Source: Nonomuraea maritima (GTDB taxonomy: Bacteria; Actinomycetota; Actinomycetes; Streptosporangiales; Streptosporangiaceae). Taken from it: a stretch of DNA of 64,000 bases. The DNA lies in the NCBI RefSeq assembly GCF_900100395.1, contig NZ_FNFB01000017.1, forward strand, positions 62,001 to 126,000, read 5' to 3'. The notes beneath the pieces were generated by a model. It made no database searches and was not told the origin of the DNA. It saw only the letters and a list, made by a program, of their open reading frames with translations. The translations under genes and the position numbers were made by a program. This document shows positions 49,782 through 58,436 of the stretch, one piece after another (within the stretch, counting starts at the first letter, position 1; every line of letters starts with the position of its first letter).

Positions 49782-52124
49782 ATGGCAACGATGGAGTTCA
49801 CGGAGTGGATCAGGGGACGCACCGACGCACAACTGCGGGCGCTCGTCTCCGCGCGGCCCGAGTTGATCACTCCGGTGCCCGCGCATCTGGAGGGTCTCGC
49901 GGCGCGCGCGGCGAGCCCTTCTGCGATCGGCAGGGTGCTCGACCGGCTCGACCGGTTCACACTGGCCGTCGTCGAGACGCTGGCCGTCCATGAAGGGCCG
50001 GTGCGGAAGGACGCGCTGCGCGCCCTCATGGGCGCGGCCCTCGACCCCGCCGACGATCCGGAGCCCGCGCTGTCGTCCGCTCTCGACCGGCTCGCCGACC
50101 TGGCCCTCGTGTACGGGCCCGACGACGCGCTCGAGCTCGGTCCCGGCGTGCGCAAGGTGCTCGACGACCCGGCCGGGCTCGGCCCGAAGGCCGTCGACGC
50201 GTTCCGGCACCACCCGCCCGAGCAGCTCGACGAGATGGCCGACGACGTCGCTCCCGGCACTGCGGGGTCCGGCAAGGAACGCCTCGCAGCCCTCCTCGCC
50301 GAGCCTGCCGCACTGGTCGAGTCGGTCTCGCCCGAGGCCAGGGCCGCCCTCGACCAGCTCACCTGGGGCCCGCCCACCGGACGCGTGCCGAATGCCCGCC
50401 GCGAGGTGCGCGTGGCCTCGGCCCGTTCGCCCATCGAGGAACTGCTCGCCCGCGGCCTGCTGGCCGCCACCGGCGAAGAGAGCGTGACGCTGCCCCGCGA
50501 GGTCGGCCTGCACCTGCGCGGCGGGCGGCTGCATCGCGACCTCGCGGCCGTGCCGCCGCCGCTGCGGGGCGCCGTACGCGACCAGAACCTCGCCGACCGC
50601 ACCGCGGCCGGGCAGGCGTTCACGTTCGTACGGGCCGTCGAGGAGCTGTGCGAGCGCTGGAGCGCCGACCCGCCGGGCGTGCTGCGTACCGGAGGGCTCG
50701 GCGTCAGAGACCTCAAGCGCACGGCGTCCGAGCTCGACGTGCCTGAGTGGGTGGCGGCGCTCGTGGTCGAGGTGGCCCACGCGGCGGGGCTGGTCGCGGC
50801 GGGCGGCGGCGTCGACGGCGAGTGGCTGCCGACGTCCGGCTACGACCTGTGGCGGGTGCGGAGCACCGCCGACCGATGGGTGACGCTGGCGGCGACGTGG
50901 CTGCACACCGACCGGGTGCCCGGCCTGGTCGGCGAGCGCGACGAGCGCGACCGGCCGCTCAACGCCCTGCACACCGACCTGCGCCGGTCGTCCGCGCCGG
51001 GAGTCAGGACGGCCGCCCTGGCGGTGCTGGCCGCCGCGCCGGGGCTCGCGCCCGACCGCGACTCCGTGCTCGAACGGCTGTCGTGGGAGCAGCCGCGCCG
51101 CAGGGGCCCGCTGCGCGAGCGGCTCACCGAGTTCGCGCTGCGCGAGGCCGAGCAGATCGGCGTCACCGGGCTCGGCGCGCTGTCCGTGCACGGGCGGGCG
51201 CTGATCGAGGGCGGCGACCCCGCCGCGACACTCGCGCCGCTGCTGCCGGAGCCGGTCGACCACGTGCTGCTGCAGGCCGACCTCACGGCGGTGGCGCCTG
51301 GGCCGCTGACCAGCGAGCTCAACCGCTGGATGGCGCTCACCGCCGACGTCGAGTCCAAGGGCGGCGCCACCGTCTACCGATTCAGCGAGAGCTCGATCCG
51401 GCGGGCGCTCGACGCCGGTCACGGCGGTGAGGAGCTGGTCTCGATGCTGGCCCGCCACTCCGCCACGCCGATGCCGCAGGCGCTGTCGTACCTGGTGACC
51501 GACGTGGCGCGGCGGCACGGGCGCATCCGGGTGGGCACCGCGAGCGCGTACATCCGGTGCGACGACACCGCGCTGCTCGACCAGATCACCGCCGACCGGC
51601 GCTCCGCCGCGCTGCGGCTGCGCCGCCTCGCGCCGAACGTCATCGCCTCGCGTTCGTCCCGGACGGTGCTGATCGACACCCTGCGGGCCATGGGGTACGC
51701 CCCCGTCGCCGAGTCGCTCGACGGCGACGTGATCATCTCCCAGCTGGAGAGCCGCCGTACCGAAGGGGTGGCGCCCGTCCGCGCGGTGTCCTCGCCGAAC
51801 GGGCTCGACCCCGAGGTGGCCACGGCCGCCGTGCGCGCGCTGCGCGCCGGCGACGCCGCGCACCTGGCGCGGCGCGAGCCGGTGGACGCCCCCGACGGGC
51901 AGGTGCCGCGCGGGCCCGCGACGGCCACCATCTCCGCCCTTCAGGACGCGATCAAACAGGGCGTACGGGTGTGGATCGGTTACCTCGACTCGCAGGGCAA
52001 CGCCACCTCGCGCATCCTGGAGCCGGCCCGCATGGAGGGCGGCTACCTGACCGCGTACGACGAGACCCGAGCCGCGGTGCACCGCTTCGCCCTGCACCGC
52101 ATCACTGGCGTCGCGGGCCTCTGA
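49782..52124 (+). CDS. helicase-associated protein with C-terminal WYL-like domain (XPB partner)
   Basis: 780 residues. The N-terminal 600 residues match the 'helicase C-terminal/XPB-associated' family of actinomycetes: EFTEWIRGRTDAQLRALVSARPELITPVP at the start and HVLLQADLTAVAPGPLTSELNRWMALTADVESKGGATVYRFSESSIRRALDAG in the middle. There is no Walker A motif, so it is not itself a helicase. The C-terminus ISALQDAIKQGVRVWIGYLDSQGNATSRILEPARMEGGYLTAY ... VHRFALHRITGVAGL has the WYL pattern. It is normally a close neighbour of the XPB gene, here displaced 4 kb away by an inserted module. The last 48 bp are repeated at 55503. Confidence 0.85.
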   Translation: MATMEFTEWIRGRTDAQLRALVSARPELITPVPAHLEGLAARAASPSAIGRVLDRLDRFTLAVVETLAVHEGPVRKDALRALMGAALDPADDPEPALSSALDRLADLALVYGPDDALELGPGVRKVLDDPAGLGPKAVDAFRHHPPEQLDEMADDVAPGTAGSGKERLAALLAEPAALVESVSPEARAALDQLTWGPPTGRVPNARREVRVASARSPIEELLARGLLAATGEESVTLPREVGLHLRGGRLHRDLAAVPPPLRGAVRDQNLADRTAAGQAFTFVRAVEELCERWSADPPGVLRTGGLGVRDLKRTASELDVPEWVAALVVEVAHAAGLVAAGGGVDGEWLPTSGYDLWRVRSTADRWVTLAATWLHTDRVPGLVGERDERDRPLNALHTDLRRSSAPGVRTAALAVLAAAPGLAPDRDSVLERLSWEQPRRRGPLRERLTEFALREAEQIGVTGLGALSVHGRALIEGGDPAATLAPLLPEPVDHVLLQADLTAVAPGPLTSELNRWMALTADVESKGGATVYRFSESSIRRALDAGHGGEELVSMLARHSATPMPQALSYLVTDVARRHGRIRVGTASAYIRCDDTALLDQITADRRSAALRLRRLAPNVIASRSSRTVLIDTLRAMGYAPVAESLDGDVIISQLESRRTEGVAPVRAVSSPNGLDPEVATAAVRALRAGDAAHLARREPVDAPDGQVPRGPATATISALQDAIKQGVRVWIGYLDSQGNATSRILEPARMEGGYLTAYDETRAAVHRFALHRITGVAGL
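52077..52124 (+). repeat. 48-bp direct repeat, left copy (3' end of helicase-associated gene)
   Basis: Encodes the last 15 residues (VHRFALHRITGVAGL) and stop. It is 46/48 identical to 55503-55550; both differences (ACT/ACC, GCG/GCT) are synonymous. The flanks on either side are unrelated. Confidence 0.9.
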
Positions 52125-52132
52125 TCAGCCGA

Positions 52133-52900
52133 TCAGTCCCAGCGGAAGAAGACGGCTGCGACGAGTCCGCCGAGCACGATCGTGGCGGTGAGGCTGATCA
52201 GGTGCAGCGGTTCCGTCGGGACGCCGGCCCAGGCCGACTGCAGGACCTCGACACTGGCGCCGAACGGGAGCCATTCCCCCGCCCGCGCCAGCACGTCCGG
52301 CAAGGAGTCGCGACCGCCGAACAGCCCGCCGAGGGCGCCGACGGCGAAGAAGGCGACGAGCCCGATCGCCACGGCCGAGTTCGGGGTCGGCGCCACCGCG
52401 GCGACGATCATGCCGAGCGCGTACATCGCCGTCATGGCGAGCAGCGCGGCCCCGATCGTCGCGGCCGGACGCAGCGGGGGGTTCGCGTCGAACACCAGCA
52501 GGGCCACGGCGAACGCCGCCCCGATGCCGATGACCGTCTGCAGCAGGCTCACGACCACCTGGGCGATCAGCACCATGGCCGGCGAGGCCGGCGTGACCGA
52601 GAGGCGGCGCAGGATCCCGGAGCGCCGGTAGTACGCCAGGAAGCTCGGCATGTTGATGATCCCGATCGTGGCCATGACGATGGTGATCACCATGGGAAGG
52701 ACGTAGACGTCCAGGGCGGTGCGGCCGTTGATCACTACCTCGCCGCCGGCCGCCGACGAGTTCATCATGAGGATCAGCAGCGGCAGCCCGATGGGCACGA
52801 CGAGGCCGGCCGTGTCACGTACGACCATCTTCGTCTCGCATCGGATCAGGGTCAGCCACGAGCCGAGGCCCGGACGGCGGGCGATGACCGGGGAGCTCAT
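52133..52900 (-). CDS. ABC-2 type transporter permease
   Basis: 255 residues, six membrane helices of the ABC-2/DrrB type: LVVPIGLPLLILMM, VLPMVITIVMATIGIINMPSFLAYYRRSGILRRLSVTPASPAMVLIAQVVVSLLQ (contains the family's ExxRxxGxLxRLxxTPx-like stretch), AAFAVALLVF, TAMYALGMIVAAVA, VAIGLVAFFAVGALGGLF and LTATIVLGGLVAAVFF. It exports drugs or lipids together with the ATPase encoded just upstream, whose stop overlaps this start (ATGA). Part of the repeat-bounded module. Confidence 0.9.
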   Translation of the reverse strand: MSSPVIARRPGLGSWLTLIRCETKMVVRDTAGLVVPIGLPLLILMMNSSAAGGEVVINGRTALDVYVLPMVITIVMATIGIINMPSFLAYYRRSGILRRLSVTPASPAMVLIAQVVVSLLQTVIGIGAAFAVALLVFDANPPLRPAATIGAALLAMTAMYALGMIVAAVAPTPNSAVAIGLVAFFAVGALGGLFGGRDSLPDVLARAGEWLPFGASVEVLQSAWAGVPTEPLHLISLTATIVLGGLVAAVFFRWD

Positions 52901-53634
52901 GCGGATTCCTCCAGTTCCTTCCCCGAGAGGGCGACGAACGCCTCGTCGAGGTTCGCGGCTCCCGCGCGGGCGACCAGCCCGGCGGGTGTGTCGAGCGCGA
53001 TGATCCGGCCGGCGTCGAGGAGGGCGACGCGGTCGCAGAGCCGCTCCACCTCCTCCATCGCGTGCGTCACGAGCACGACGGTGACGTTGTCGTCGCGGAG
53101 CTGCTCGACCGTGGCCCACACCTTTCTGCGCGCCCGCGGGTCGAGCCCGGTCGTGAGCTCGTCCAGGATCGCGACCCTGGGACGCCCGGCGAGGGCCAGC
53201 GCGATGGACAGCCGCTGCTGCTGGCCGCCGGAGAGCTTCTCGAACCGGGTCGTGCGTTGCGGGGTCAACCCCACGAGGTCCAGCAGTTCCCCGGCGGGTC
53301 GCGGATTCGGGTAGAAGCCGACGTACAGGTCGATGAGCTCGGCGACCGTCAGCGCATGGTGCAGATGCGCCTGCTGGAGCTGGACCCCCAGCACCTGGCG
53401 GACCTTCGCACGCTCGCGCCGCGGATCGAGGCCGAGCACGCGGACGTGTCCGCCGTCGGGCCTGCGCAGCCCCGCGATGATCTCCACCGTCGTCGTCTTG
53501 CCCGCCCCGTTGGTGCCGAGGACGCCGAAGATCTCGCCTGTCTCGACGCGCAGGCTCACGTCGTCCACCGCGAGCATGCCGCCGTAGCGCTTGCTGAGGT
53601 TCCGGACGTCGACCGCAGCGGGTTCACTTTCCAT
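52897..53634 (-). CDS. ABC transporter ATP-binding protein
   Basis: 245 residues. Walker A GTNGAGKTT, Q-loop in GVQLQQAHLHHALTV, signature LSGGQQQRLSIA, Walker B VAILDELTTGLD (Leu where Pro is usual in DEPT) and switch His in VLVTHAMEEVE. DrrA/NatA-like exporter ATPase. First gene of the two-gene exporter operon and divergent from the histidine kinase at 53747 across 112 bp, so the two-component pair probably regulates it. Confidence 0.93.
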   Translation of the reverse strand: MESEPAAVDVRNLSKRYGGMLAVDDVSLRVETGEIFGVLGTNGAGKTTTVEIIAGLRRPDGGHVRVLGLDPRRERAKVRQVLGVQLQQAHLHHALTVAELIDLYVGFYPNPRPAGELLDLVGLTPQRTTRFEKLSGGQQQRLSIALALAGRPRVAILDELTTGLDPRARRKVWATVEQLRDDNVTVVLVTHAMEEVERLCDRVALLDAGRIIALDTPAGLVARAGAANLDEAFVALSGKELEESA

Positions 53635-53734
53635 ACGGACGACGTTAGGCAGGCCGACGGGGCGCCCGCCCGTGCCGAAGGTCAGGTCCTCCGCCCATGA
53701 CTTTCGGCACCCGAGATGCCCGAATCGGAAGAGT

Positions 53735-53746
53735 TAGATTGATTCC
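53735..53746 (+). promoter_or_regulatory. candidate leaderless promoter of the kinase gene
   Basis: TAGATT (53735-53740) fits TANNNT and ends 6 nt before the GTG start at 53747, with no ribosome binding site between. Confidence 0.45.
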
Positions 53747-54850
53747 GTGCGTCGACTCGGGCCGGAAGAGTGGTCGGGCGTGGCCATGTTCGTCGTGTCC
53801 GCCGTGGTCGGCAGCCCGGTCGTGCTGGGCGTGATCGAGACGTTCATCCCCCGGGCCTGGTGGATCGCGGTGTTCGCGGTGTACATCGTCGCGGTGTTCG
53901 TCGCGGGCGGCTCGCGTCATCCGCGATGGGTCCGGCACACCGCGTTCGCGACGCTGGTCGTGGCCGCGTGGGTGGTGGTGACGTCCGCGACGCTGCCCGG
54001 ACTCCTGCCCGTGCTGCTGGTGGTCGCCGCCGCGATCAGCGTGTACGCCGTGCCCACGTGGGCCGGCATCGTCGTGGTGGCGCTCAACACCGTGGTGCTC
54101 GTCCTGGTCGTGCTGCGGACGGGTTACGGCGCCGCCGACGCGCTCCTCACGACCGGCTTCTACGCGCTCATCCAGGTGGCGACGTTGCTGAGCTCCCTGG
54201 CGAACCAAAGGGAGAAGCGGATGCGCGGGAAACTGACCGAGGCTCACGTCGAGCTGCAGGCCGCGAGCGTGCTGCTGTCGGAGTCGGCACGTACCGCCGA
54301 GCGGCTGCGGATCTCCCGCGACCTGCACGACCTCATCGGACACCAGCTCACCGTCCTCACCTTGGAGCTGGAGACGGCGCGTCACCGTGACGGGGAACGC
54401 GCCAGGGAGCATGTCGAGCGCGCCGGCCGGGTCGCCCGCGACCTCCTGGCCGACGTACGCGCCACCGTCGGCCGGATGCGCACCGAGTCCCCCGACCTCG
54501 AGGCGGCCCTGCGTCAGATCGTGCGCGACCTGCCAGGGCTCGAGGTGTCGATCGAGGTCGCGCCGGGCGTACGGGTCGGTGAGGAGACGACCGCCGCGCT
54601 CGTGCGAGCCGTACAGGAGGTCGTCACCAACACGATCCGGCACGCCGACGCACGCGAGCTGTGGATCGAGATCGCACCGGACGGCGACGCGGTACGCCTG
54701 ACCGCCACCGACGACGGCCGCGGCGCCCTCGACCCGATCCTCGGCAACGGGCTGAGGGGACTGGTCGAGCGGTTCGAGGCGCTCGACGGCGACGTGCGCA
54801 TCGACGGCCGGCGCGGCTTCCAGGTCATCGCCCGGGCGCCGGCGTCGTGA
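53747..54850 (+). CDS. NarL-class sensor histidine kinase
   Basis: 367 residues. Five or six membrane helices in the first 150 residues (VAMFVVSAVVGSPVVLGVI; WWIAVFAVYIVAVFVAGG; TAFATLVVAAWVVV; LPVLLVVAAAISVYAV; GIVVVALNTVVLVLVVL) act as the sensor, a short linker coiled coil follows, then HisKA_3 with the phosphorylated His in ISRDLHDLIGHQLTVLTLEL. The HATPase has AVQEVVTNTIRHADA and DDGRGALDPILGNGLRGLVERFEALDG. This 5-6TM type (DesK/LiaS-like) usually senses membrane stress or antibiotics. The stop overlaps the response regulator's GTG (GTGA). Confidence 0.92.
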   Translation: MRRLGPEEWSGVAMFVVSAVVGSPVVLGVIETFIPRAWWIAVFAVYIVAVFVAGGSRHPRWVRHTAFATLVVAAWVVVTSATLPGLLPVLLVVAAAISVYAVPTWAGIVVVALNTVVLVLVVLRTGYGAADALLTTGFYALIQVATLLSSLANQREKRMRGKLTEAHVELQAASVLLSESARTAERLRISRDLHDLIGHQLTVLTLELETARHRDGERAREHVERAGRVARDLLADVRATVGRMRTESPDLEAALRQIVRDLPGLEVSIEVAPGVRVGEETTAALVRAVQEVVTNTIRHADARELWIEIAPDGDAVRLTATDDGRGALDPILGNGLRGLVERFEALDGDVRIDGRRGFQVIARAPAS

Positions 54851-55485
54851 CCCGCGTCGTGGTGGTCGACGACCAGACCCTCGTCCGGCAGGGCATCCGC
54901 AGCCTGCTGGAGATCGCCGAGGTCGACGTCGTCGGTGAGGCCGACGACGGGCGCGCGGCACTCGACGTCATCGCGTCCGCCACGCCGGACGTGGTGTTGC
55001 TCGACCTGAGAATGCCCCGGTACGACGGCATCTGGACCTTGCAGCGCCTCCGGGAGCTCGGCGTCGAGACGCCGGTCCTCGTCCTGACGACGTTCAACGA
55101 CGACGTCCTCGTGCTGGAGGCGCTCAGGGCGGGCGCGCGCGGCTACCTGCTCAAGGACGTGACCCTGGAGCAGCTGACCCGCGCGGTGCGCACCCTGGCC
55201 GGCGGCGGCACGCTCATCGCCCCCTCGATCACCGACCGGCTGCTGCGCGCCATCCGCTCCGGGCCGTCACCGTCCGGCGCGCCGCCGGGACAGGAGCTCA
55301 CCGAACGGGAGCTGGAGGTGCTGCGGCTCGTGGCCGAGGGCTACAGCAATCGCGAGATCGCCGGCGCGCTGTTCCTGGCCGAAGGCACGGTGAAGAACCA
55401 TGTCTCCACGATCCTGCTCAAACTCGACGCCCGCGACCGTACCAACGCCGTACTCCGCGCGCTGCACGAAGGCATCCTGCCCTGA
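54847..55485 (+). CDS. NarL/LuxR-family response regulator
   Basis: 212 residues. Receiver: RVVVVDDQTLVRQGI, phosphoacceptor in VVLLDLRMPRYDGI, Thr in VLVLTTFNDD, Lys in YLLKDVTLEQL. LuxR-type HTH: LTERELEVLRLVAEGYSNREIAGALFLAEGTVKNHVSTILLKLDARDRTNAVLRA. Cognate partner of the preceding kinase (4-bp overlap). The obvious target is the divergent ABC exporter operon. The right copy of the 48-bp repeat begins 18 bp after its stop. Confidence 0.93.
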   Translation: MTRVVVVDDQTLVRQGIRSLLEIAEVDVVGEADDGRAALDVIASATPDVVLLDLRMPRYDGIWTLQRLRELGVETPVLVLTTFNDDVLVLEALRAGARGYLLKDVTLEQLTRAVRTLAGGGTLIAPSITDRLLRAIRSGPSPSGAPPGQELTERELEVLRLVAEGYSNREIAGALFLAEGTVKNHVSTILLKLDARDRTNAVLRALHEGILP

Positions 55486-55502
55486 CCGGAACGCTCGCAC
55501 GT

Positions 55503-55550
55503 GTGCACCGCTTCGCCCTGCACCGCATCACCGGCGTCGCTGGCCTCTGA
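55503..55550 (+). repeat. 48-bp direct repeat, right copy
   Basis: Near-exact copy of the 3' end and stop codon of the helicase-associated gene, not preceded by the rest of that gene. It marks the right edge of the ABC/two-component module. Confidence 0.9.
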
Positions 55551-55634
55551 GTCCTGCTTCTCCGCAGAGCCGGTATCCCACGATTTATCGGGCTATCGTG
55601 AGATCTTGCACACCCCAGCCCCCTGAAGGTGGAC

Positions 55635-55973
55635 GTGAGCCAGGAACCCCCTTACATCCCCTACGGCGCGCCCTACGGCGAGCAGCCGCCCCCTGGACAC
55701 GGCTACGGCCCGCCTCCGCCCCCGCGCGACGGAGGACCAACGGCCCAGGCCATCGTCGCGCTCGTGCTCAACCTGCTGTCCGTCGTCGGCTGCTGCAACA
55801 TCTTCGGAGTGGGCGGAGCGGTCCTCGCCGTCCTGGCGCTCCAGAGGGCCACGACGCAGCCGCAGACGGCCCGCGGCCTGCTGGTCGGCAGCTGGGCGAT
55901 CTTCGGCCTCGGCCTCCTGGTGATGGCCACCCTGTTCGTCTTCCTGGGTGTCACCGGCCGCCTCGACGACTGA
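55635..55973 (+). CDS. DUF4190-type small membrane protein
   Basis: 112 residues from the GTG at 55635 (GAAGG 5 nt upstream; a GTG two codons earlier is also possible). Pro/Tyr/Gly-rich cytoplasmic start (EPPYIPYGAPYGEQPPPGHGYGPPPPP), then two membrane helices (AIVALVLNLLSVVGCCNIFGVGGAVLAVLALQR and LLVGSWAIFGLGLLVMATLFVFLGV). This is the DUF4190 layout, common in actinomycetes; function unknown. It lies between the repeat and the XPB helicase. Confidence 0.8.
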   Translation: MSQEPPYIPYGAPYGEQPPPGHGYGPPPPPRDGGPTAQAIVALVLNLLSVVGCCNIFGVGGAVLAVLALQRATTQPQTARGLLVGSWAIFGLGLLVMATLFVFLGVTGRLDD

Positions 55974-56087
55974 CCGCGGACTAATCACGGCCGCGCCGTT
56001 GTTGGAGAGTCGAAGCGGGAGAGCCGGGATCGGGAGACGATGGTCCTGTTGCGCAAGGCCCCGCACAGACCCCACGGAGACATGCCA

Positions 56088-57734
56088 GTGAGCGACGGAC
56101 CGCTGATCGTCCAATCGGACAAGACGCTGCTGCTCGAGGTTGACCACGAGCGAGCCGACGCGTGCCGCAAGGCGATCGCGCCGTTCGCCGAGCTCGAGCG
56201 CGCTCCCGAACACGTCCACACCTACCGCGTCACCCCGCTCGCGCTGTGGAACGCCCGTGCCGCGGGCCACGACGCCGAGCAGGTCATCGACGCGCTGATC
56301 GGCTACAGCCGCTATCCGGTGCCGCACGCCCTGCTCGTCGACATCGCCGAGACCATGGCGCGGTACGGCCGGTTGCGCCTGGAGAAGCACCCCGTCCACG
56401 GCCTCGTCCTGACCTCCATCGACCGGGCCGTGCTGGCGGAGGTGCTGCGTTCCAAGAAGATCCAGCCGATGCTGGGCGACCGGCTCGGCGACGACTCGGT
56501 CGTCGTGCATCCGAGCGACCGCGGCAACGTCAAGCAGGCCCTGCTCAAGCTGGGCTGGCCCGCCGAAGACCTGGCCGGTTACGTCGACGGCGAGCACCAC
56601 CCGATCAAGCTGCTGGAAGAGGGCTGGTCGCTGCGCCCCTACCAGCGCGAGGCGTCCGACGCGTTCTGGAACGGCGGCTCCGGCGTCGTCGTGCTGCCGT
56701 GCGGCGCGGGCAAGACGATCGTCGGCGCGGCCGCGATGGCGCACGCCCAGGCCACCACGCTCATCATGGTGACCAACACGGTCTCGGCCCACCAGTGGAA
56801 GACCGAGCTGCTCAAGCGCACGTCCCTCACCGAGGACGAGATCGGCGAGTACTCCGGCACGAAGAAGGAGATCCGCCCGGTCACCATCGCGACGTACCAG
56901 GTGATGACCACCCGCCGCAAAGGCGTCTACAGCCACCTCGAGCTGTTCGACGCCCGCGACTGGGGCCTGATCGTCTACGACGAGGTCCACCTGCTCCCCG
57001 CGCCGATCTTCCGGATGACCGCCGACCTCCAGGCCCGCCGCCGCGTCGGCCTGACCGCGACGCTGGTACGCGAGGACGGCCGCGAGGGCGACGTGTTCTC
57101 GCTGATCGGCCCCAAGCGCTACGACGCGCCCTGGAAGGAGATGGAGAACCAGGGCTGGATCGCGCCCGCCGACTGCGTCGAGGTGCGGGTGACGCTGACC
57201 GACGACGAGCGTCTGGCGTACGCGATGGCCGAGGCCGAGGAGCGCTACCGCTTCTGCGCCACCACGCCGTCGAAGACCCGCGTCACCGAGGCGCTGGTAC
57301 GCCGCCACCTCGGCGAGCAGGTCCTGGTGATCGGCCAGTACATCGACCAGCTCGACGAGCTGGGCGAGCACCTCAACGCGCCGGTGATCAAGGGCGACAC
57401 CCGGATCAAGGAGCGCGAACGCCTCTACCAGGCCTTCCGCGACAAGGAGATCCAGGTGCTGGTGGTGTCGAAGGTGGCCAACTTCTCCATCGACCTGCCC
57501 GAGGCCGCCGTCGCGATCCAGGTGTCGGGCACGTTCGGGTCACGCCAGGAGGAGGCGCAGCGGCTCGGACGGGTGCTGCGGCCGAAGTCCGACGGCGGGG
57601 GCGCGCGGTTCTACACGGTCGTCAGCCGCGACACGGTCGACCAGGAGTTCGCCGCCCACCGCCAGCGGTTCCTGGCCGAGCAGGGGTACGCGTACCAGAT
57701 CATCGACGCCGACGACGTGGCGAACGAGGCCTGA
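56088..57734 (+). CDS. DNA repair helicase XPB
   Basis: 548 residues, SF2 helicase. Start chosen at GTG 56088 because VSDGPLIVQSDKTLLLEVDH is the usual opening; GGAGA lies about 9 nt upstream. Motifs: Walker A LPCGAGKTIVGAA, Walker B IVYDEVHLLPAP, motif III GLTATLVREDG, motif IV VLVIGQYIDQL, motif V VSKVANFSIDLPEA and motif VI GTFGSRQEEAQRLGRVLRPK. The N-terminal damage-recognition-like domain is present (LALWNARAAGHDAEQVIDALIGYSRYPVPHALL). Bacterial XPB of mycobacteria is a 3'-5' helicase. The gene normally lies close to the WYL-containing partner now at 49782. Confidence 0.94.
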   Translation: MSDGPLIVQSDKTLLLEVDHERADACRKAIAPFAELERAPEHVHTYRVTPLALWNARAAGHDAEQVIDALIGYSRYPVPHALLVDIAETMARYGRLRLEKHPVHGLVLTSIDRAVLAEVLRSKKIQPMLGDRLGDDSVVVHPSDRGNVKQALLKLGWPAEDLAGYVDGEHHPIKLLEEGWSLRPYQREASDAFWNGGSGVVVLPCGAGKTIVGAAAMAHAQATTLIMVTNTVSAHQWKTELLKRTSLTEDEIGEYSGTKKEIRPVTIATYQVMTTRRKGVYSHLELFDARDWGLIVYDEVHLLPAPIFRMTADLQARRRVGLTATLVREDGREGDVFSLIGPKRYDAPWKEMENQGWIAPADCVEVRVTLTDDERLAYAMAEAEERYRFCATTPSKTRVTEALVRRHLGEQVLVIGQYIDQLDELGEHLNAPVIKGDTRIKERERLYQAFRDKEIQVLVVSKVANFSIDLPEAAVAIQVSGTFGSRQEEAQRLGRVLRPKSDGGGARFYTVVSRDTVDQEFAAHRQRFLAEQGYAYQIIDADDVANEA

Positions 57735-57763
57735 GGCCGAACGCCCGGCTACCGGAAAGCCGA

Positions 57764-57796
57764 ACGCCCGGCCGCTCGCGCCGAGCGGCCGGGCGT
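57764..57796 (+). terminator. strong hairpin terminator after XPB
   Basis: Perfect 15-bp stem ACGCCCGGCCGCTCG / CGAGCGGCCGGGCGT with a 3-nt loop, 29 bp after the XPB stop. There is no T-tract. Confidence 0.75.
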
Positions 57797-57985
57797 CCGT
57801 CGTGCTTTCAGGTCCACGAGACTCCGCGGGTCGAAGACAATCCAACCACCCCCCTCACCTGCGTACTATCACGCCGCCTGCGACATACCCCCATGATCCG
57901 CCAAACCCACCTGATATGCCCGAATTTTTCGGTATTTCCATGATGTAACCAGCATGATGATCTGTCGGATATGTGATCACACAGG
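57797..57985. other. relatively AT-rich intergenic stretch
   Basis: Lower GC than its surroundings, with no ORF and no recognisable RNA. It lies downstream of two convergent gene ends (XPB and the membrane protein at 57986). Nothing further could be supported. Confidence 0.5.
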
Positions 57986-58312
57986 TCAGCGCACCACCAT
58001 GCCCCCGACGAACAACACGCCCTCCGCCACGACCCAGGCCAGCATGCCCGCGCTGATCGTCCGGATGAACGCGCGCCGGTCGCGCCGCGAGGACGGCAAC
58101 AGCCACGCGCCCGCCGAGCACGCGGCCGCCACGACGGCGAAGAACCCCGACACGCCCGCCACGGTGCCGAGCCGCTGCGAGCACGTCGCCTCCCCGCCCT
58201 CGCAGAACGCCTGCAACCCCCATCCGGCGAACACCAACAGCGCCCAGAGCATCGCGAGCAGGAAACTCGCGATCGTCGGGATGACCGGCGAGAAACCGAG
58301 CTGGACCCGCAC
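57986..58312 (-). CDS. small membrane protein of unknown function
   Basis: About 108 residues with three membrane helices: PVIPTIASFLLAMLWALLVFAGWGLQAF, GTVAGVSGFFAVVAAACSAGAWLLP and AFIRTISAGMLAWVVAEGVLFVGGMVV, with Cys in the first loop (FCEGGEATC). The start is a GTG (58312 or 58315) that abuts a perfect AGGAGG, an unusually tight spacing. Divergent from the HelD-type gene. Function unknown. Confidence 0.7.
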   Translation of the reverse strand: MRVQLGFSPVIPTIASFLLAMLWALLVFAGWGLQAFCEGGEATCSQRLGTVAGVSGFFAVVAAACSAGAWLLPSSRRDRRAFIRTISAGMLAWVVAEGVLFVGGMVVR

Positions 58313-58436
58313 CACCTCCTCGGTGTACCCAACACGCGCTCGGTAAATGCTTTGGAGCGTCCTCGAAGTGGCGATTAAACTGACGGATTCGCTACCAGGA
58401 CCACCACCTCCGTCTACCTCCGGGAGGCCCTTCCGC

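Noticed and set aside
48978..52097. 1039-codon minus-strand frame extending the membrane protein gene upstream
   Set aside because: The upstream two thirds are antisense to the 780-residue helicase partner, whose own frame shows clear family motifs.
52125..55502. Integrase, transposase or inverted terminal repeats for the repeat-bounded module
   Set aside because: None found: the four genes fill the interval, and only the 48-bp direct repeat marks its ends.
58313..58436. Rifamycin-associated element before the HelD-type gene
   Set aside because: No convincing inverted repeat of that type was seen; only weak -35/-10-like sequences.
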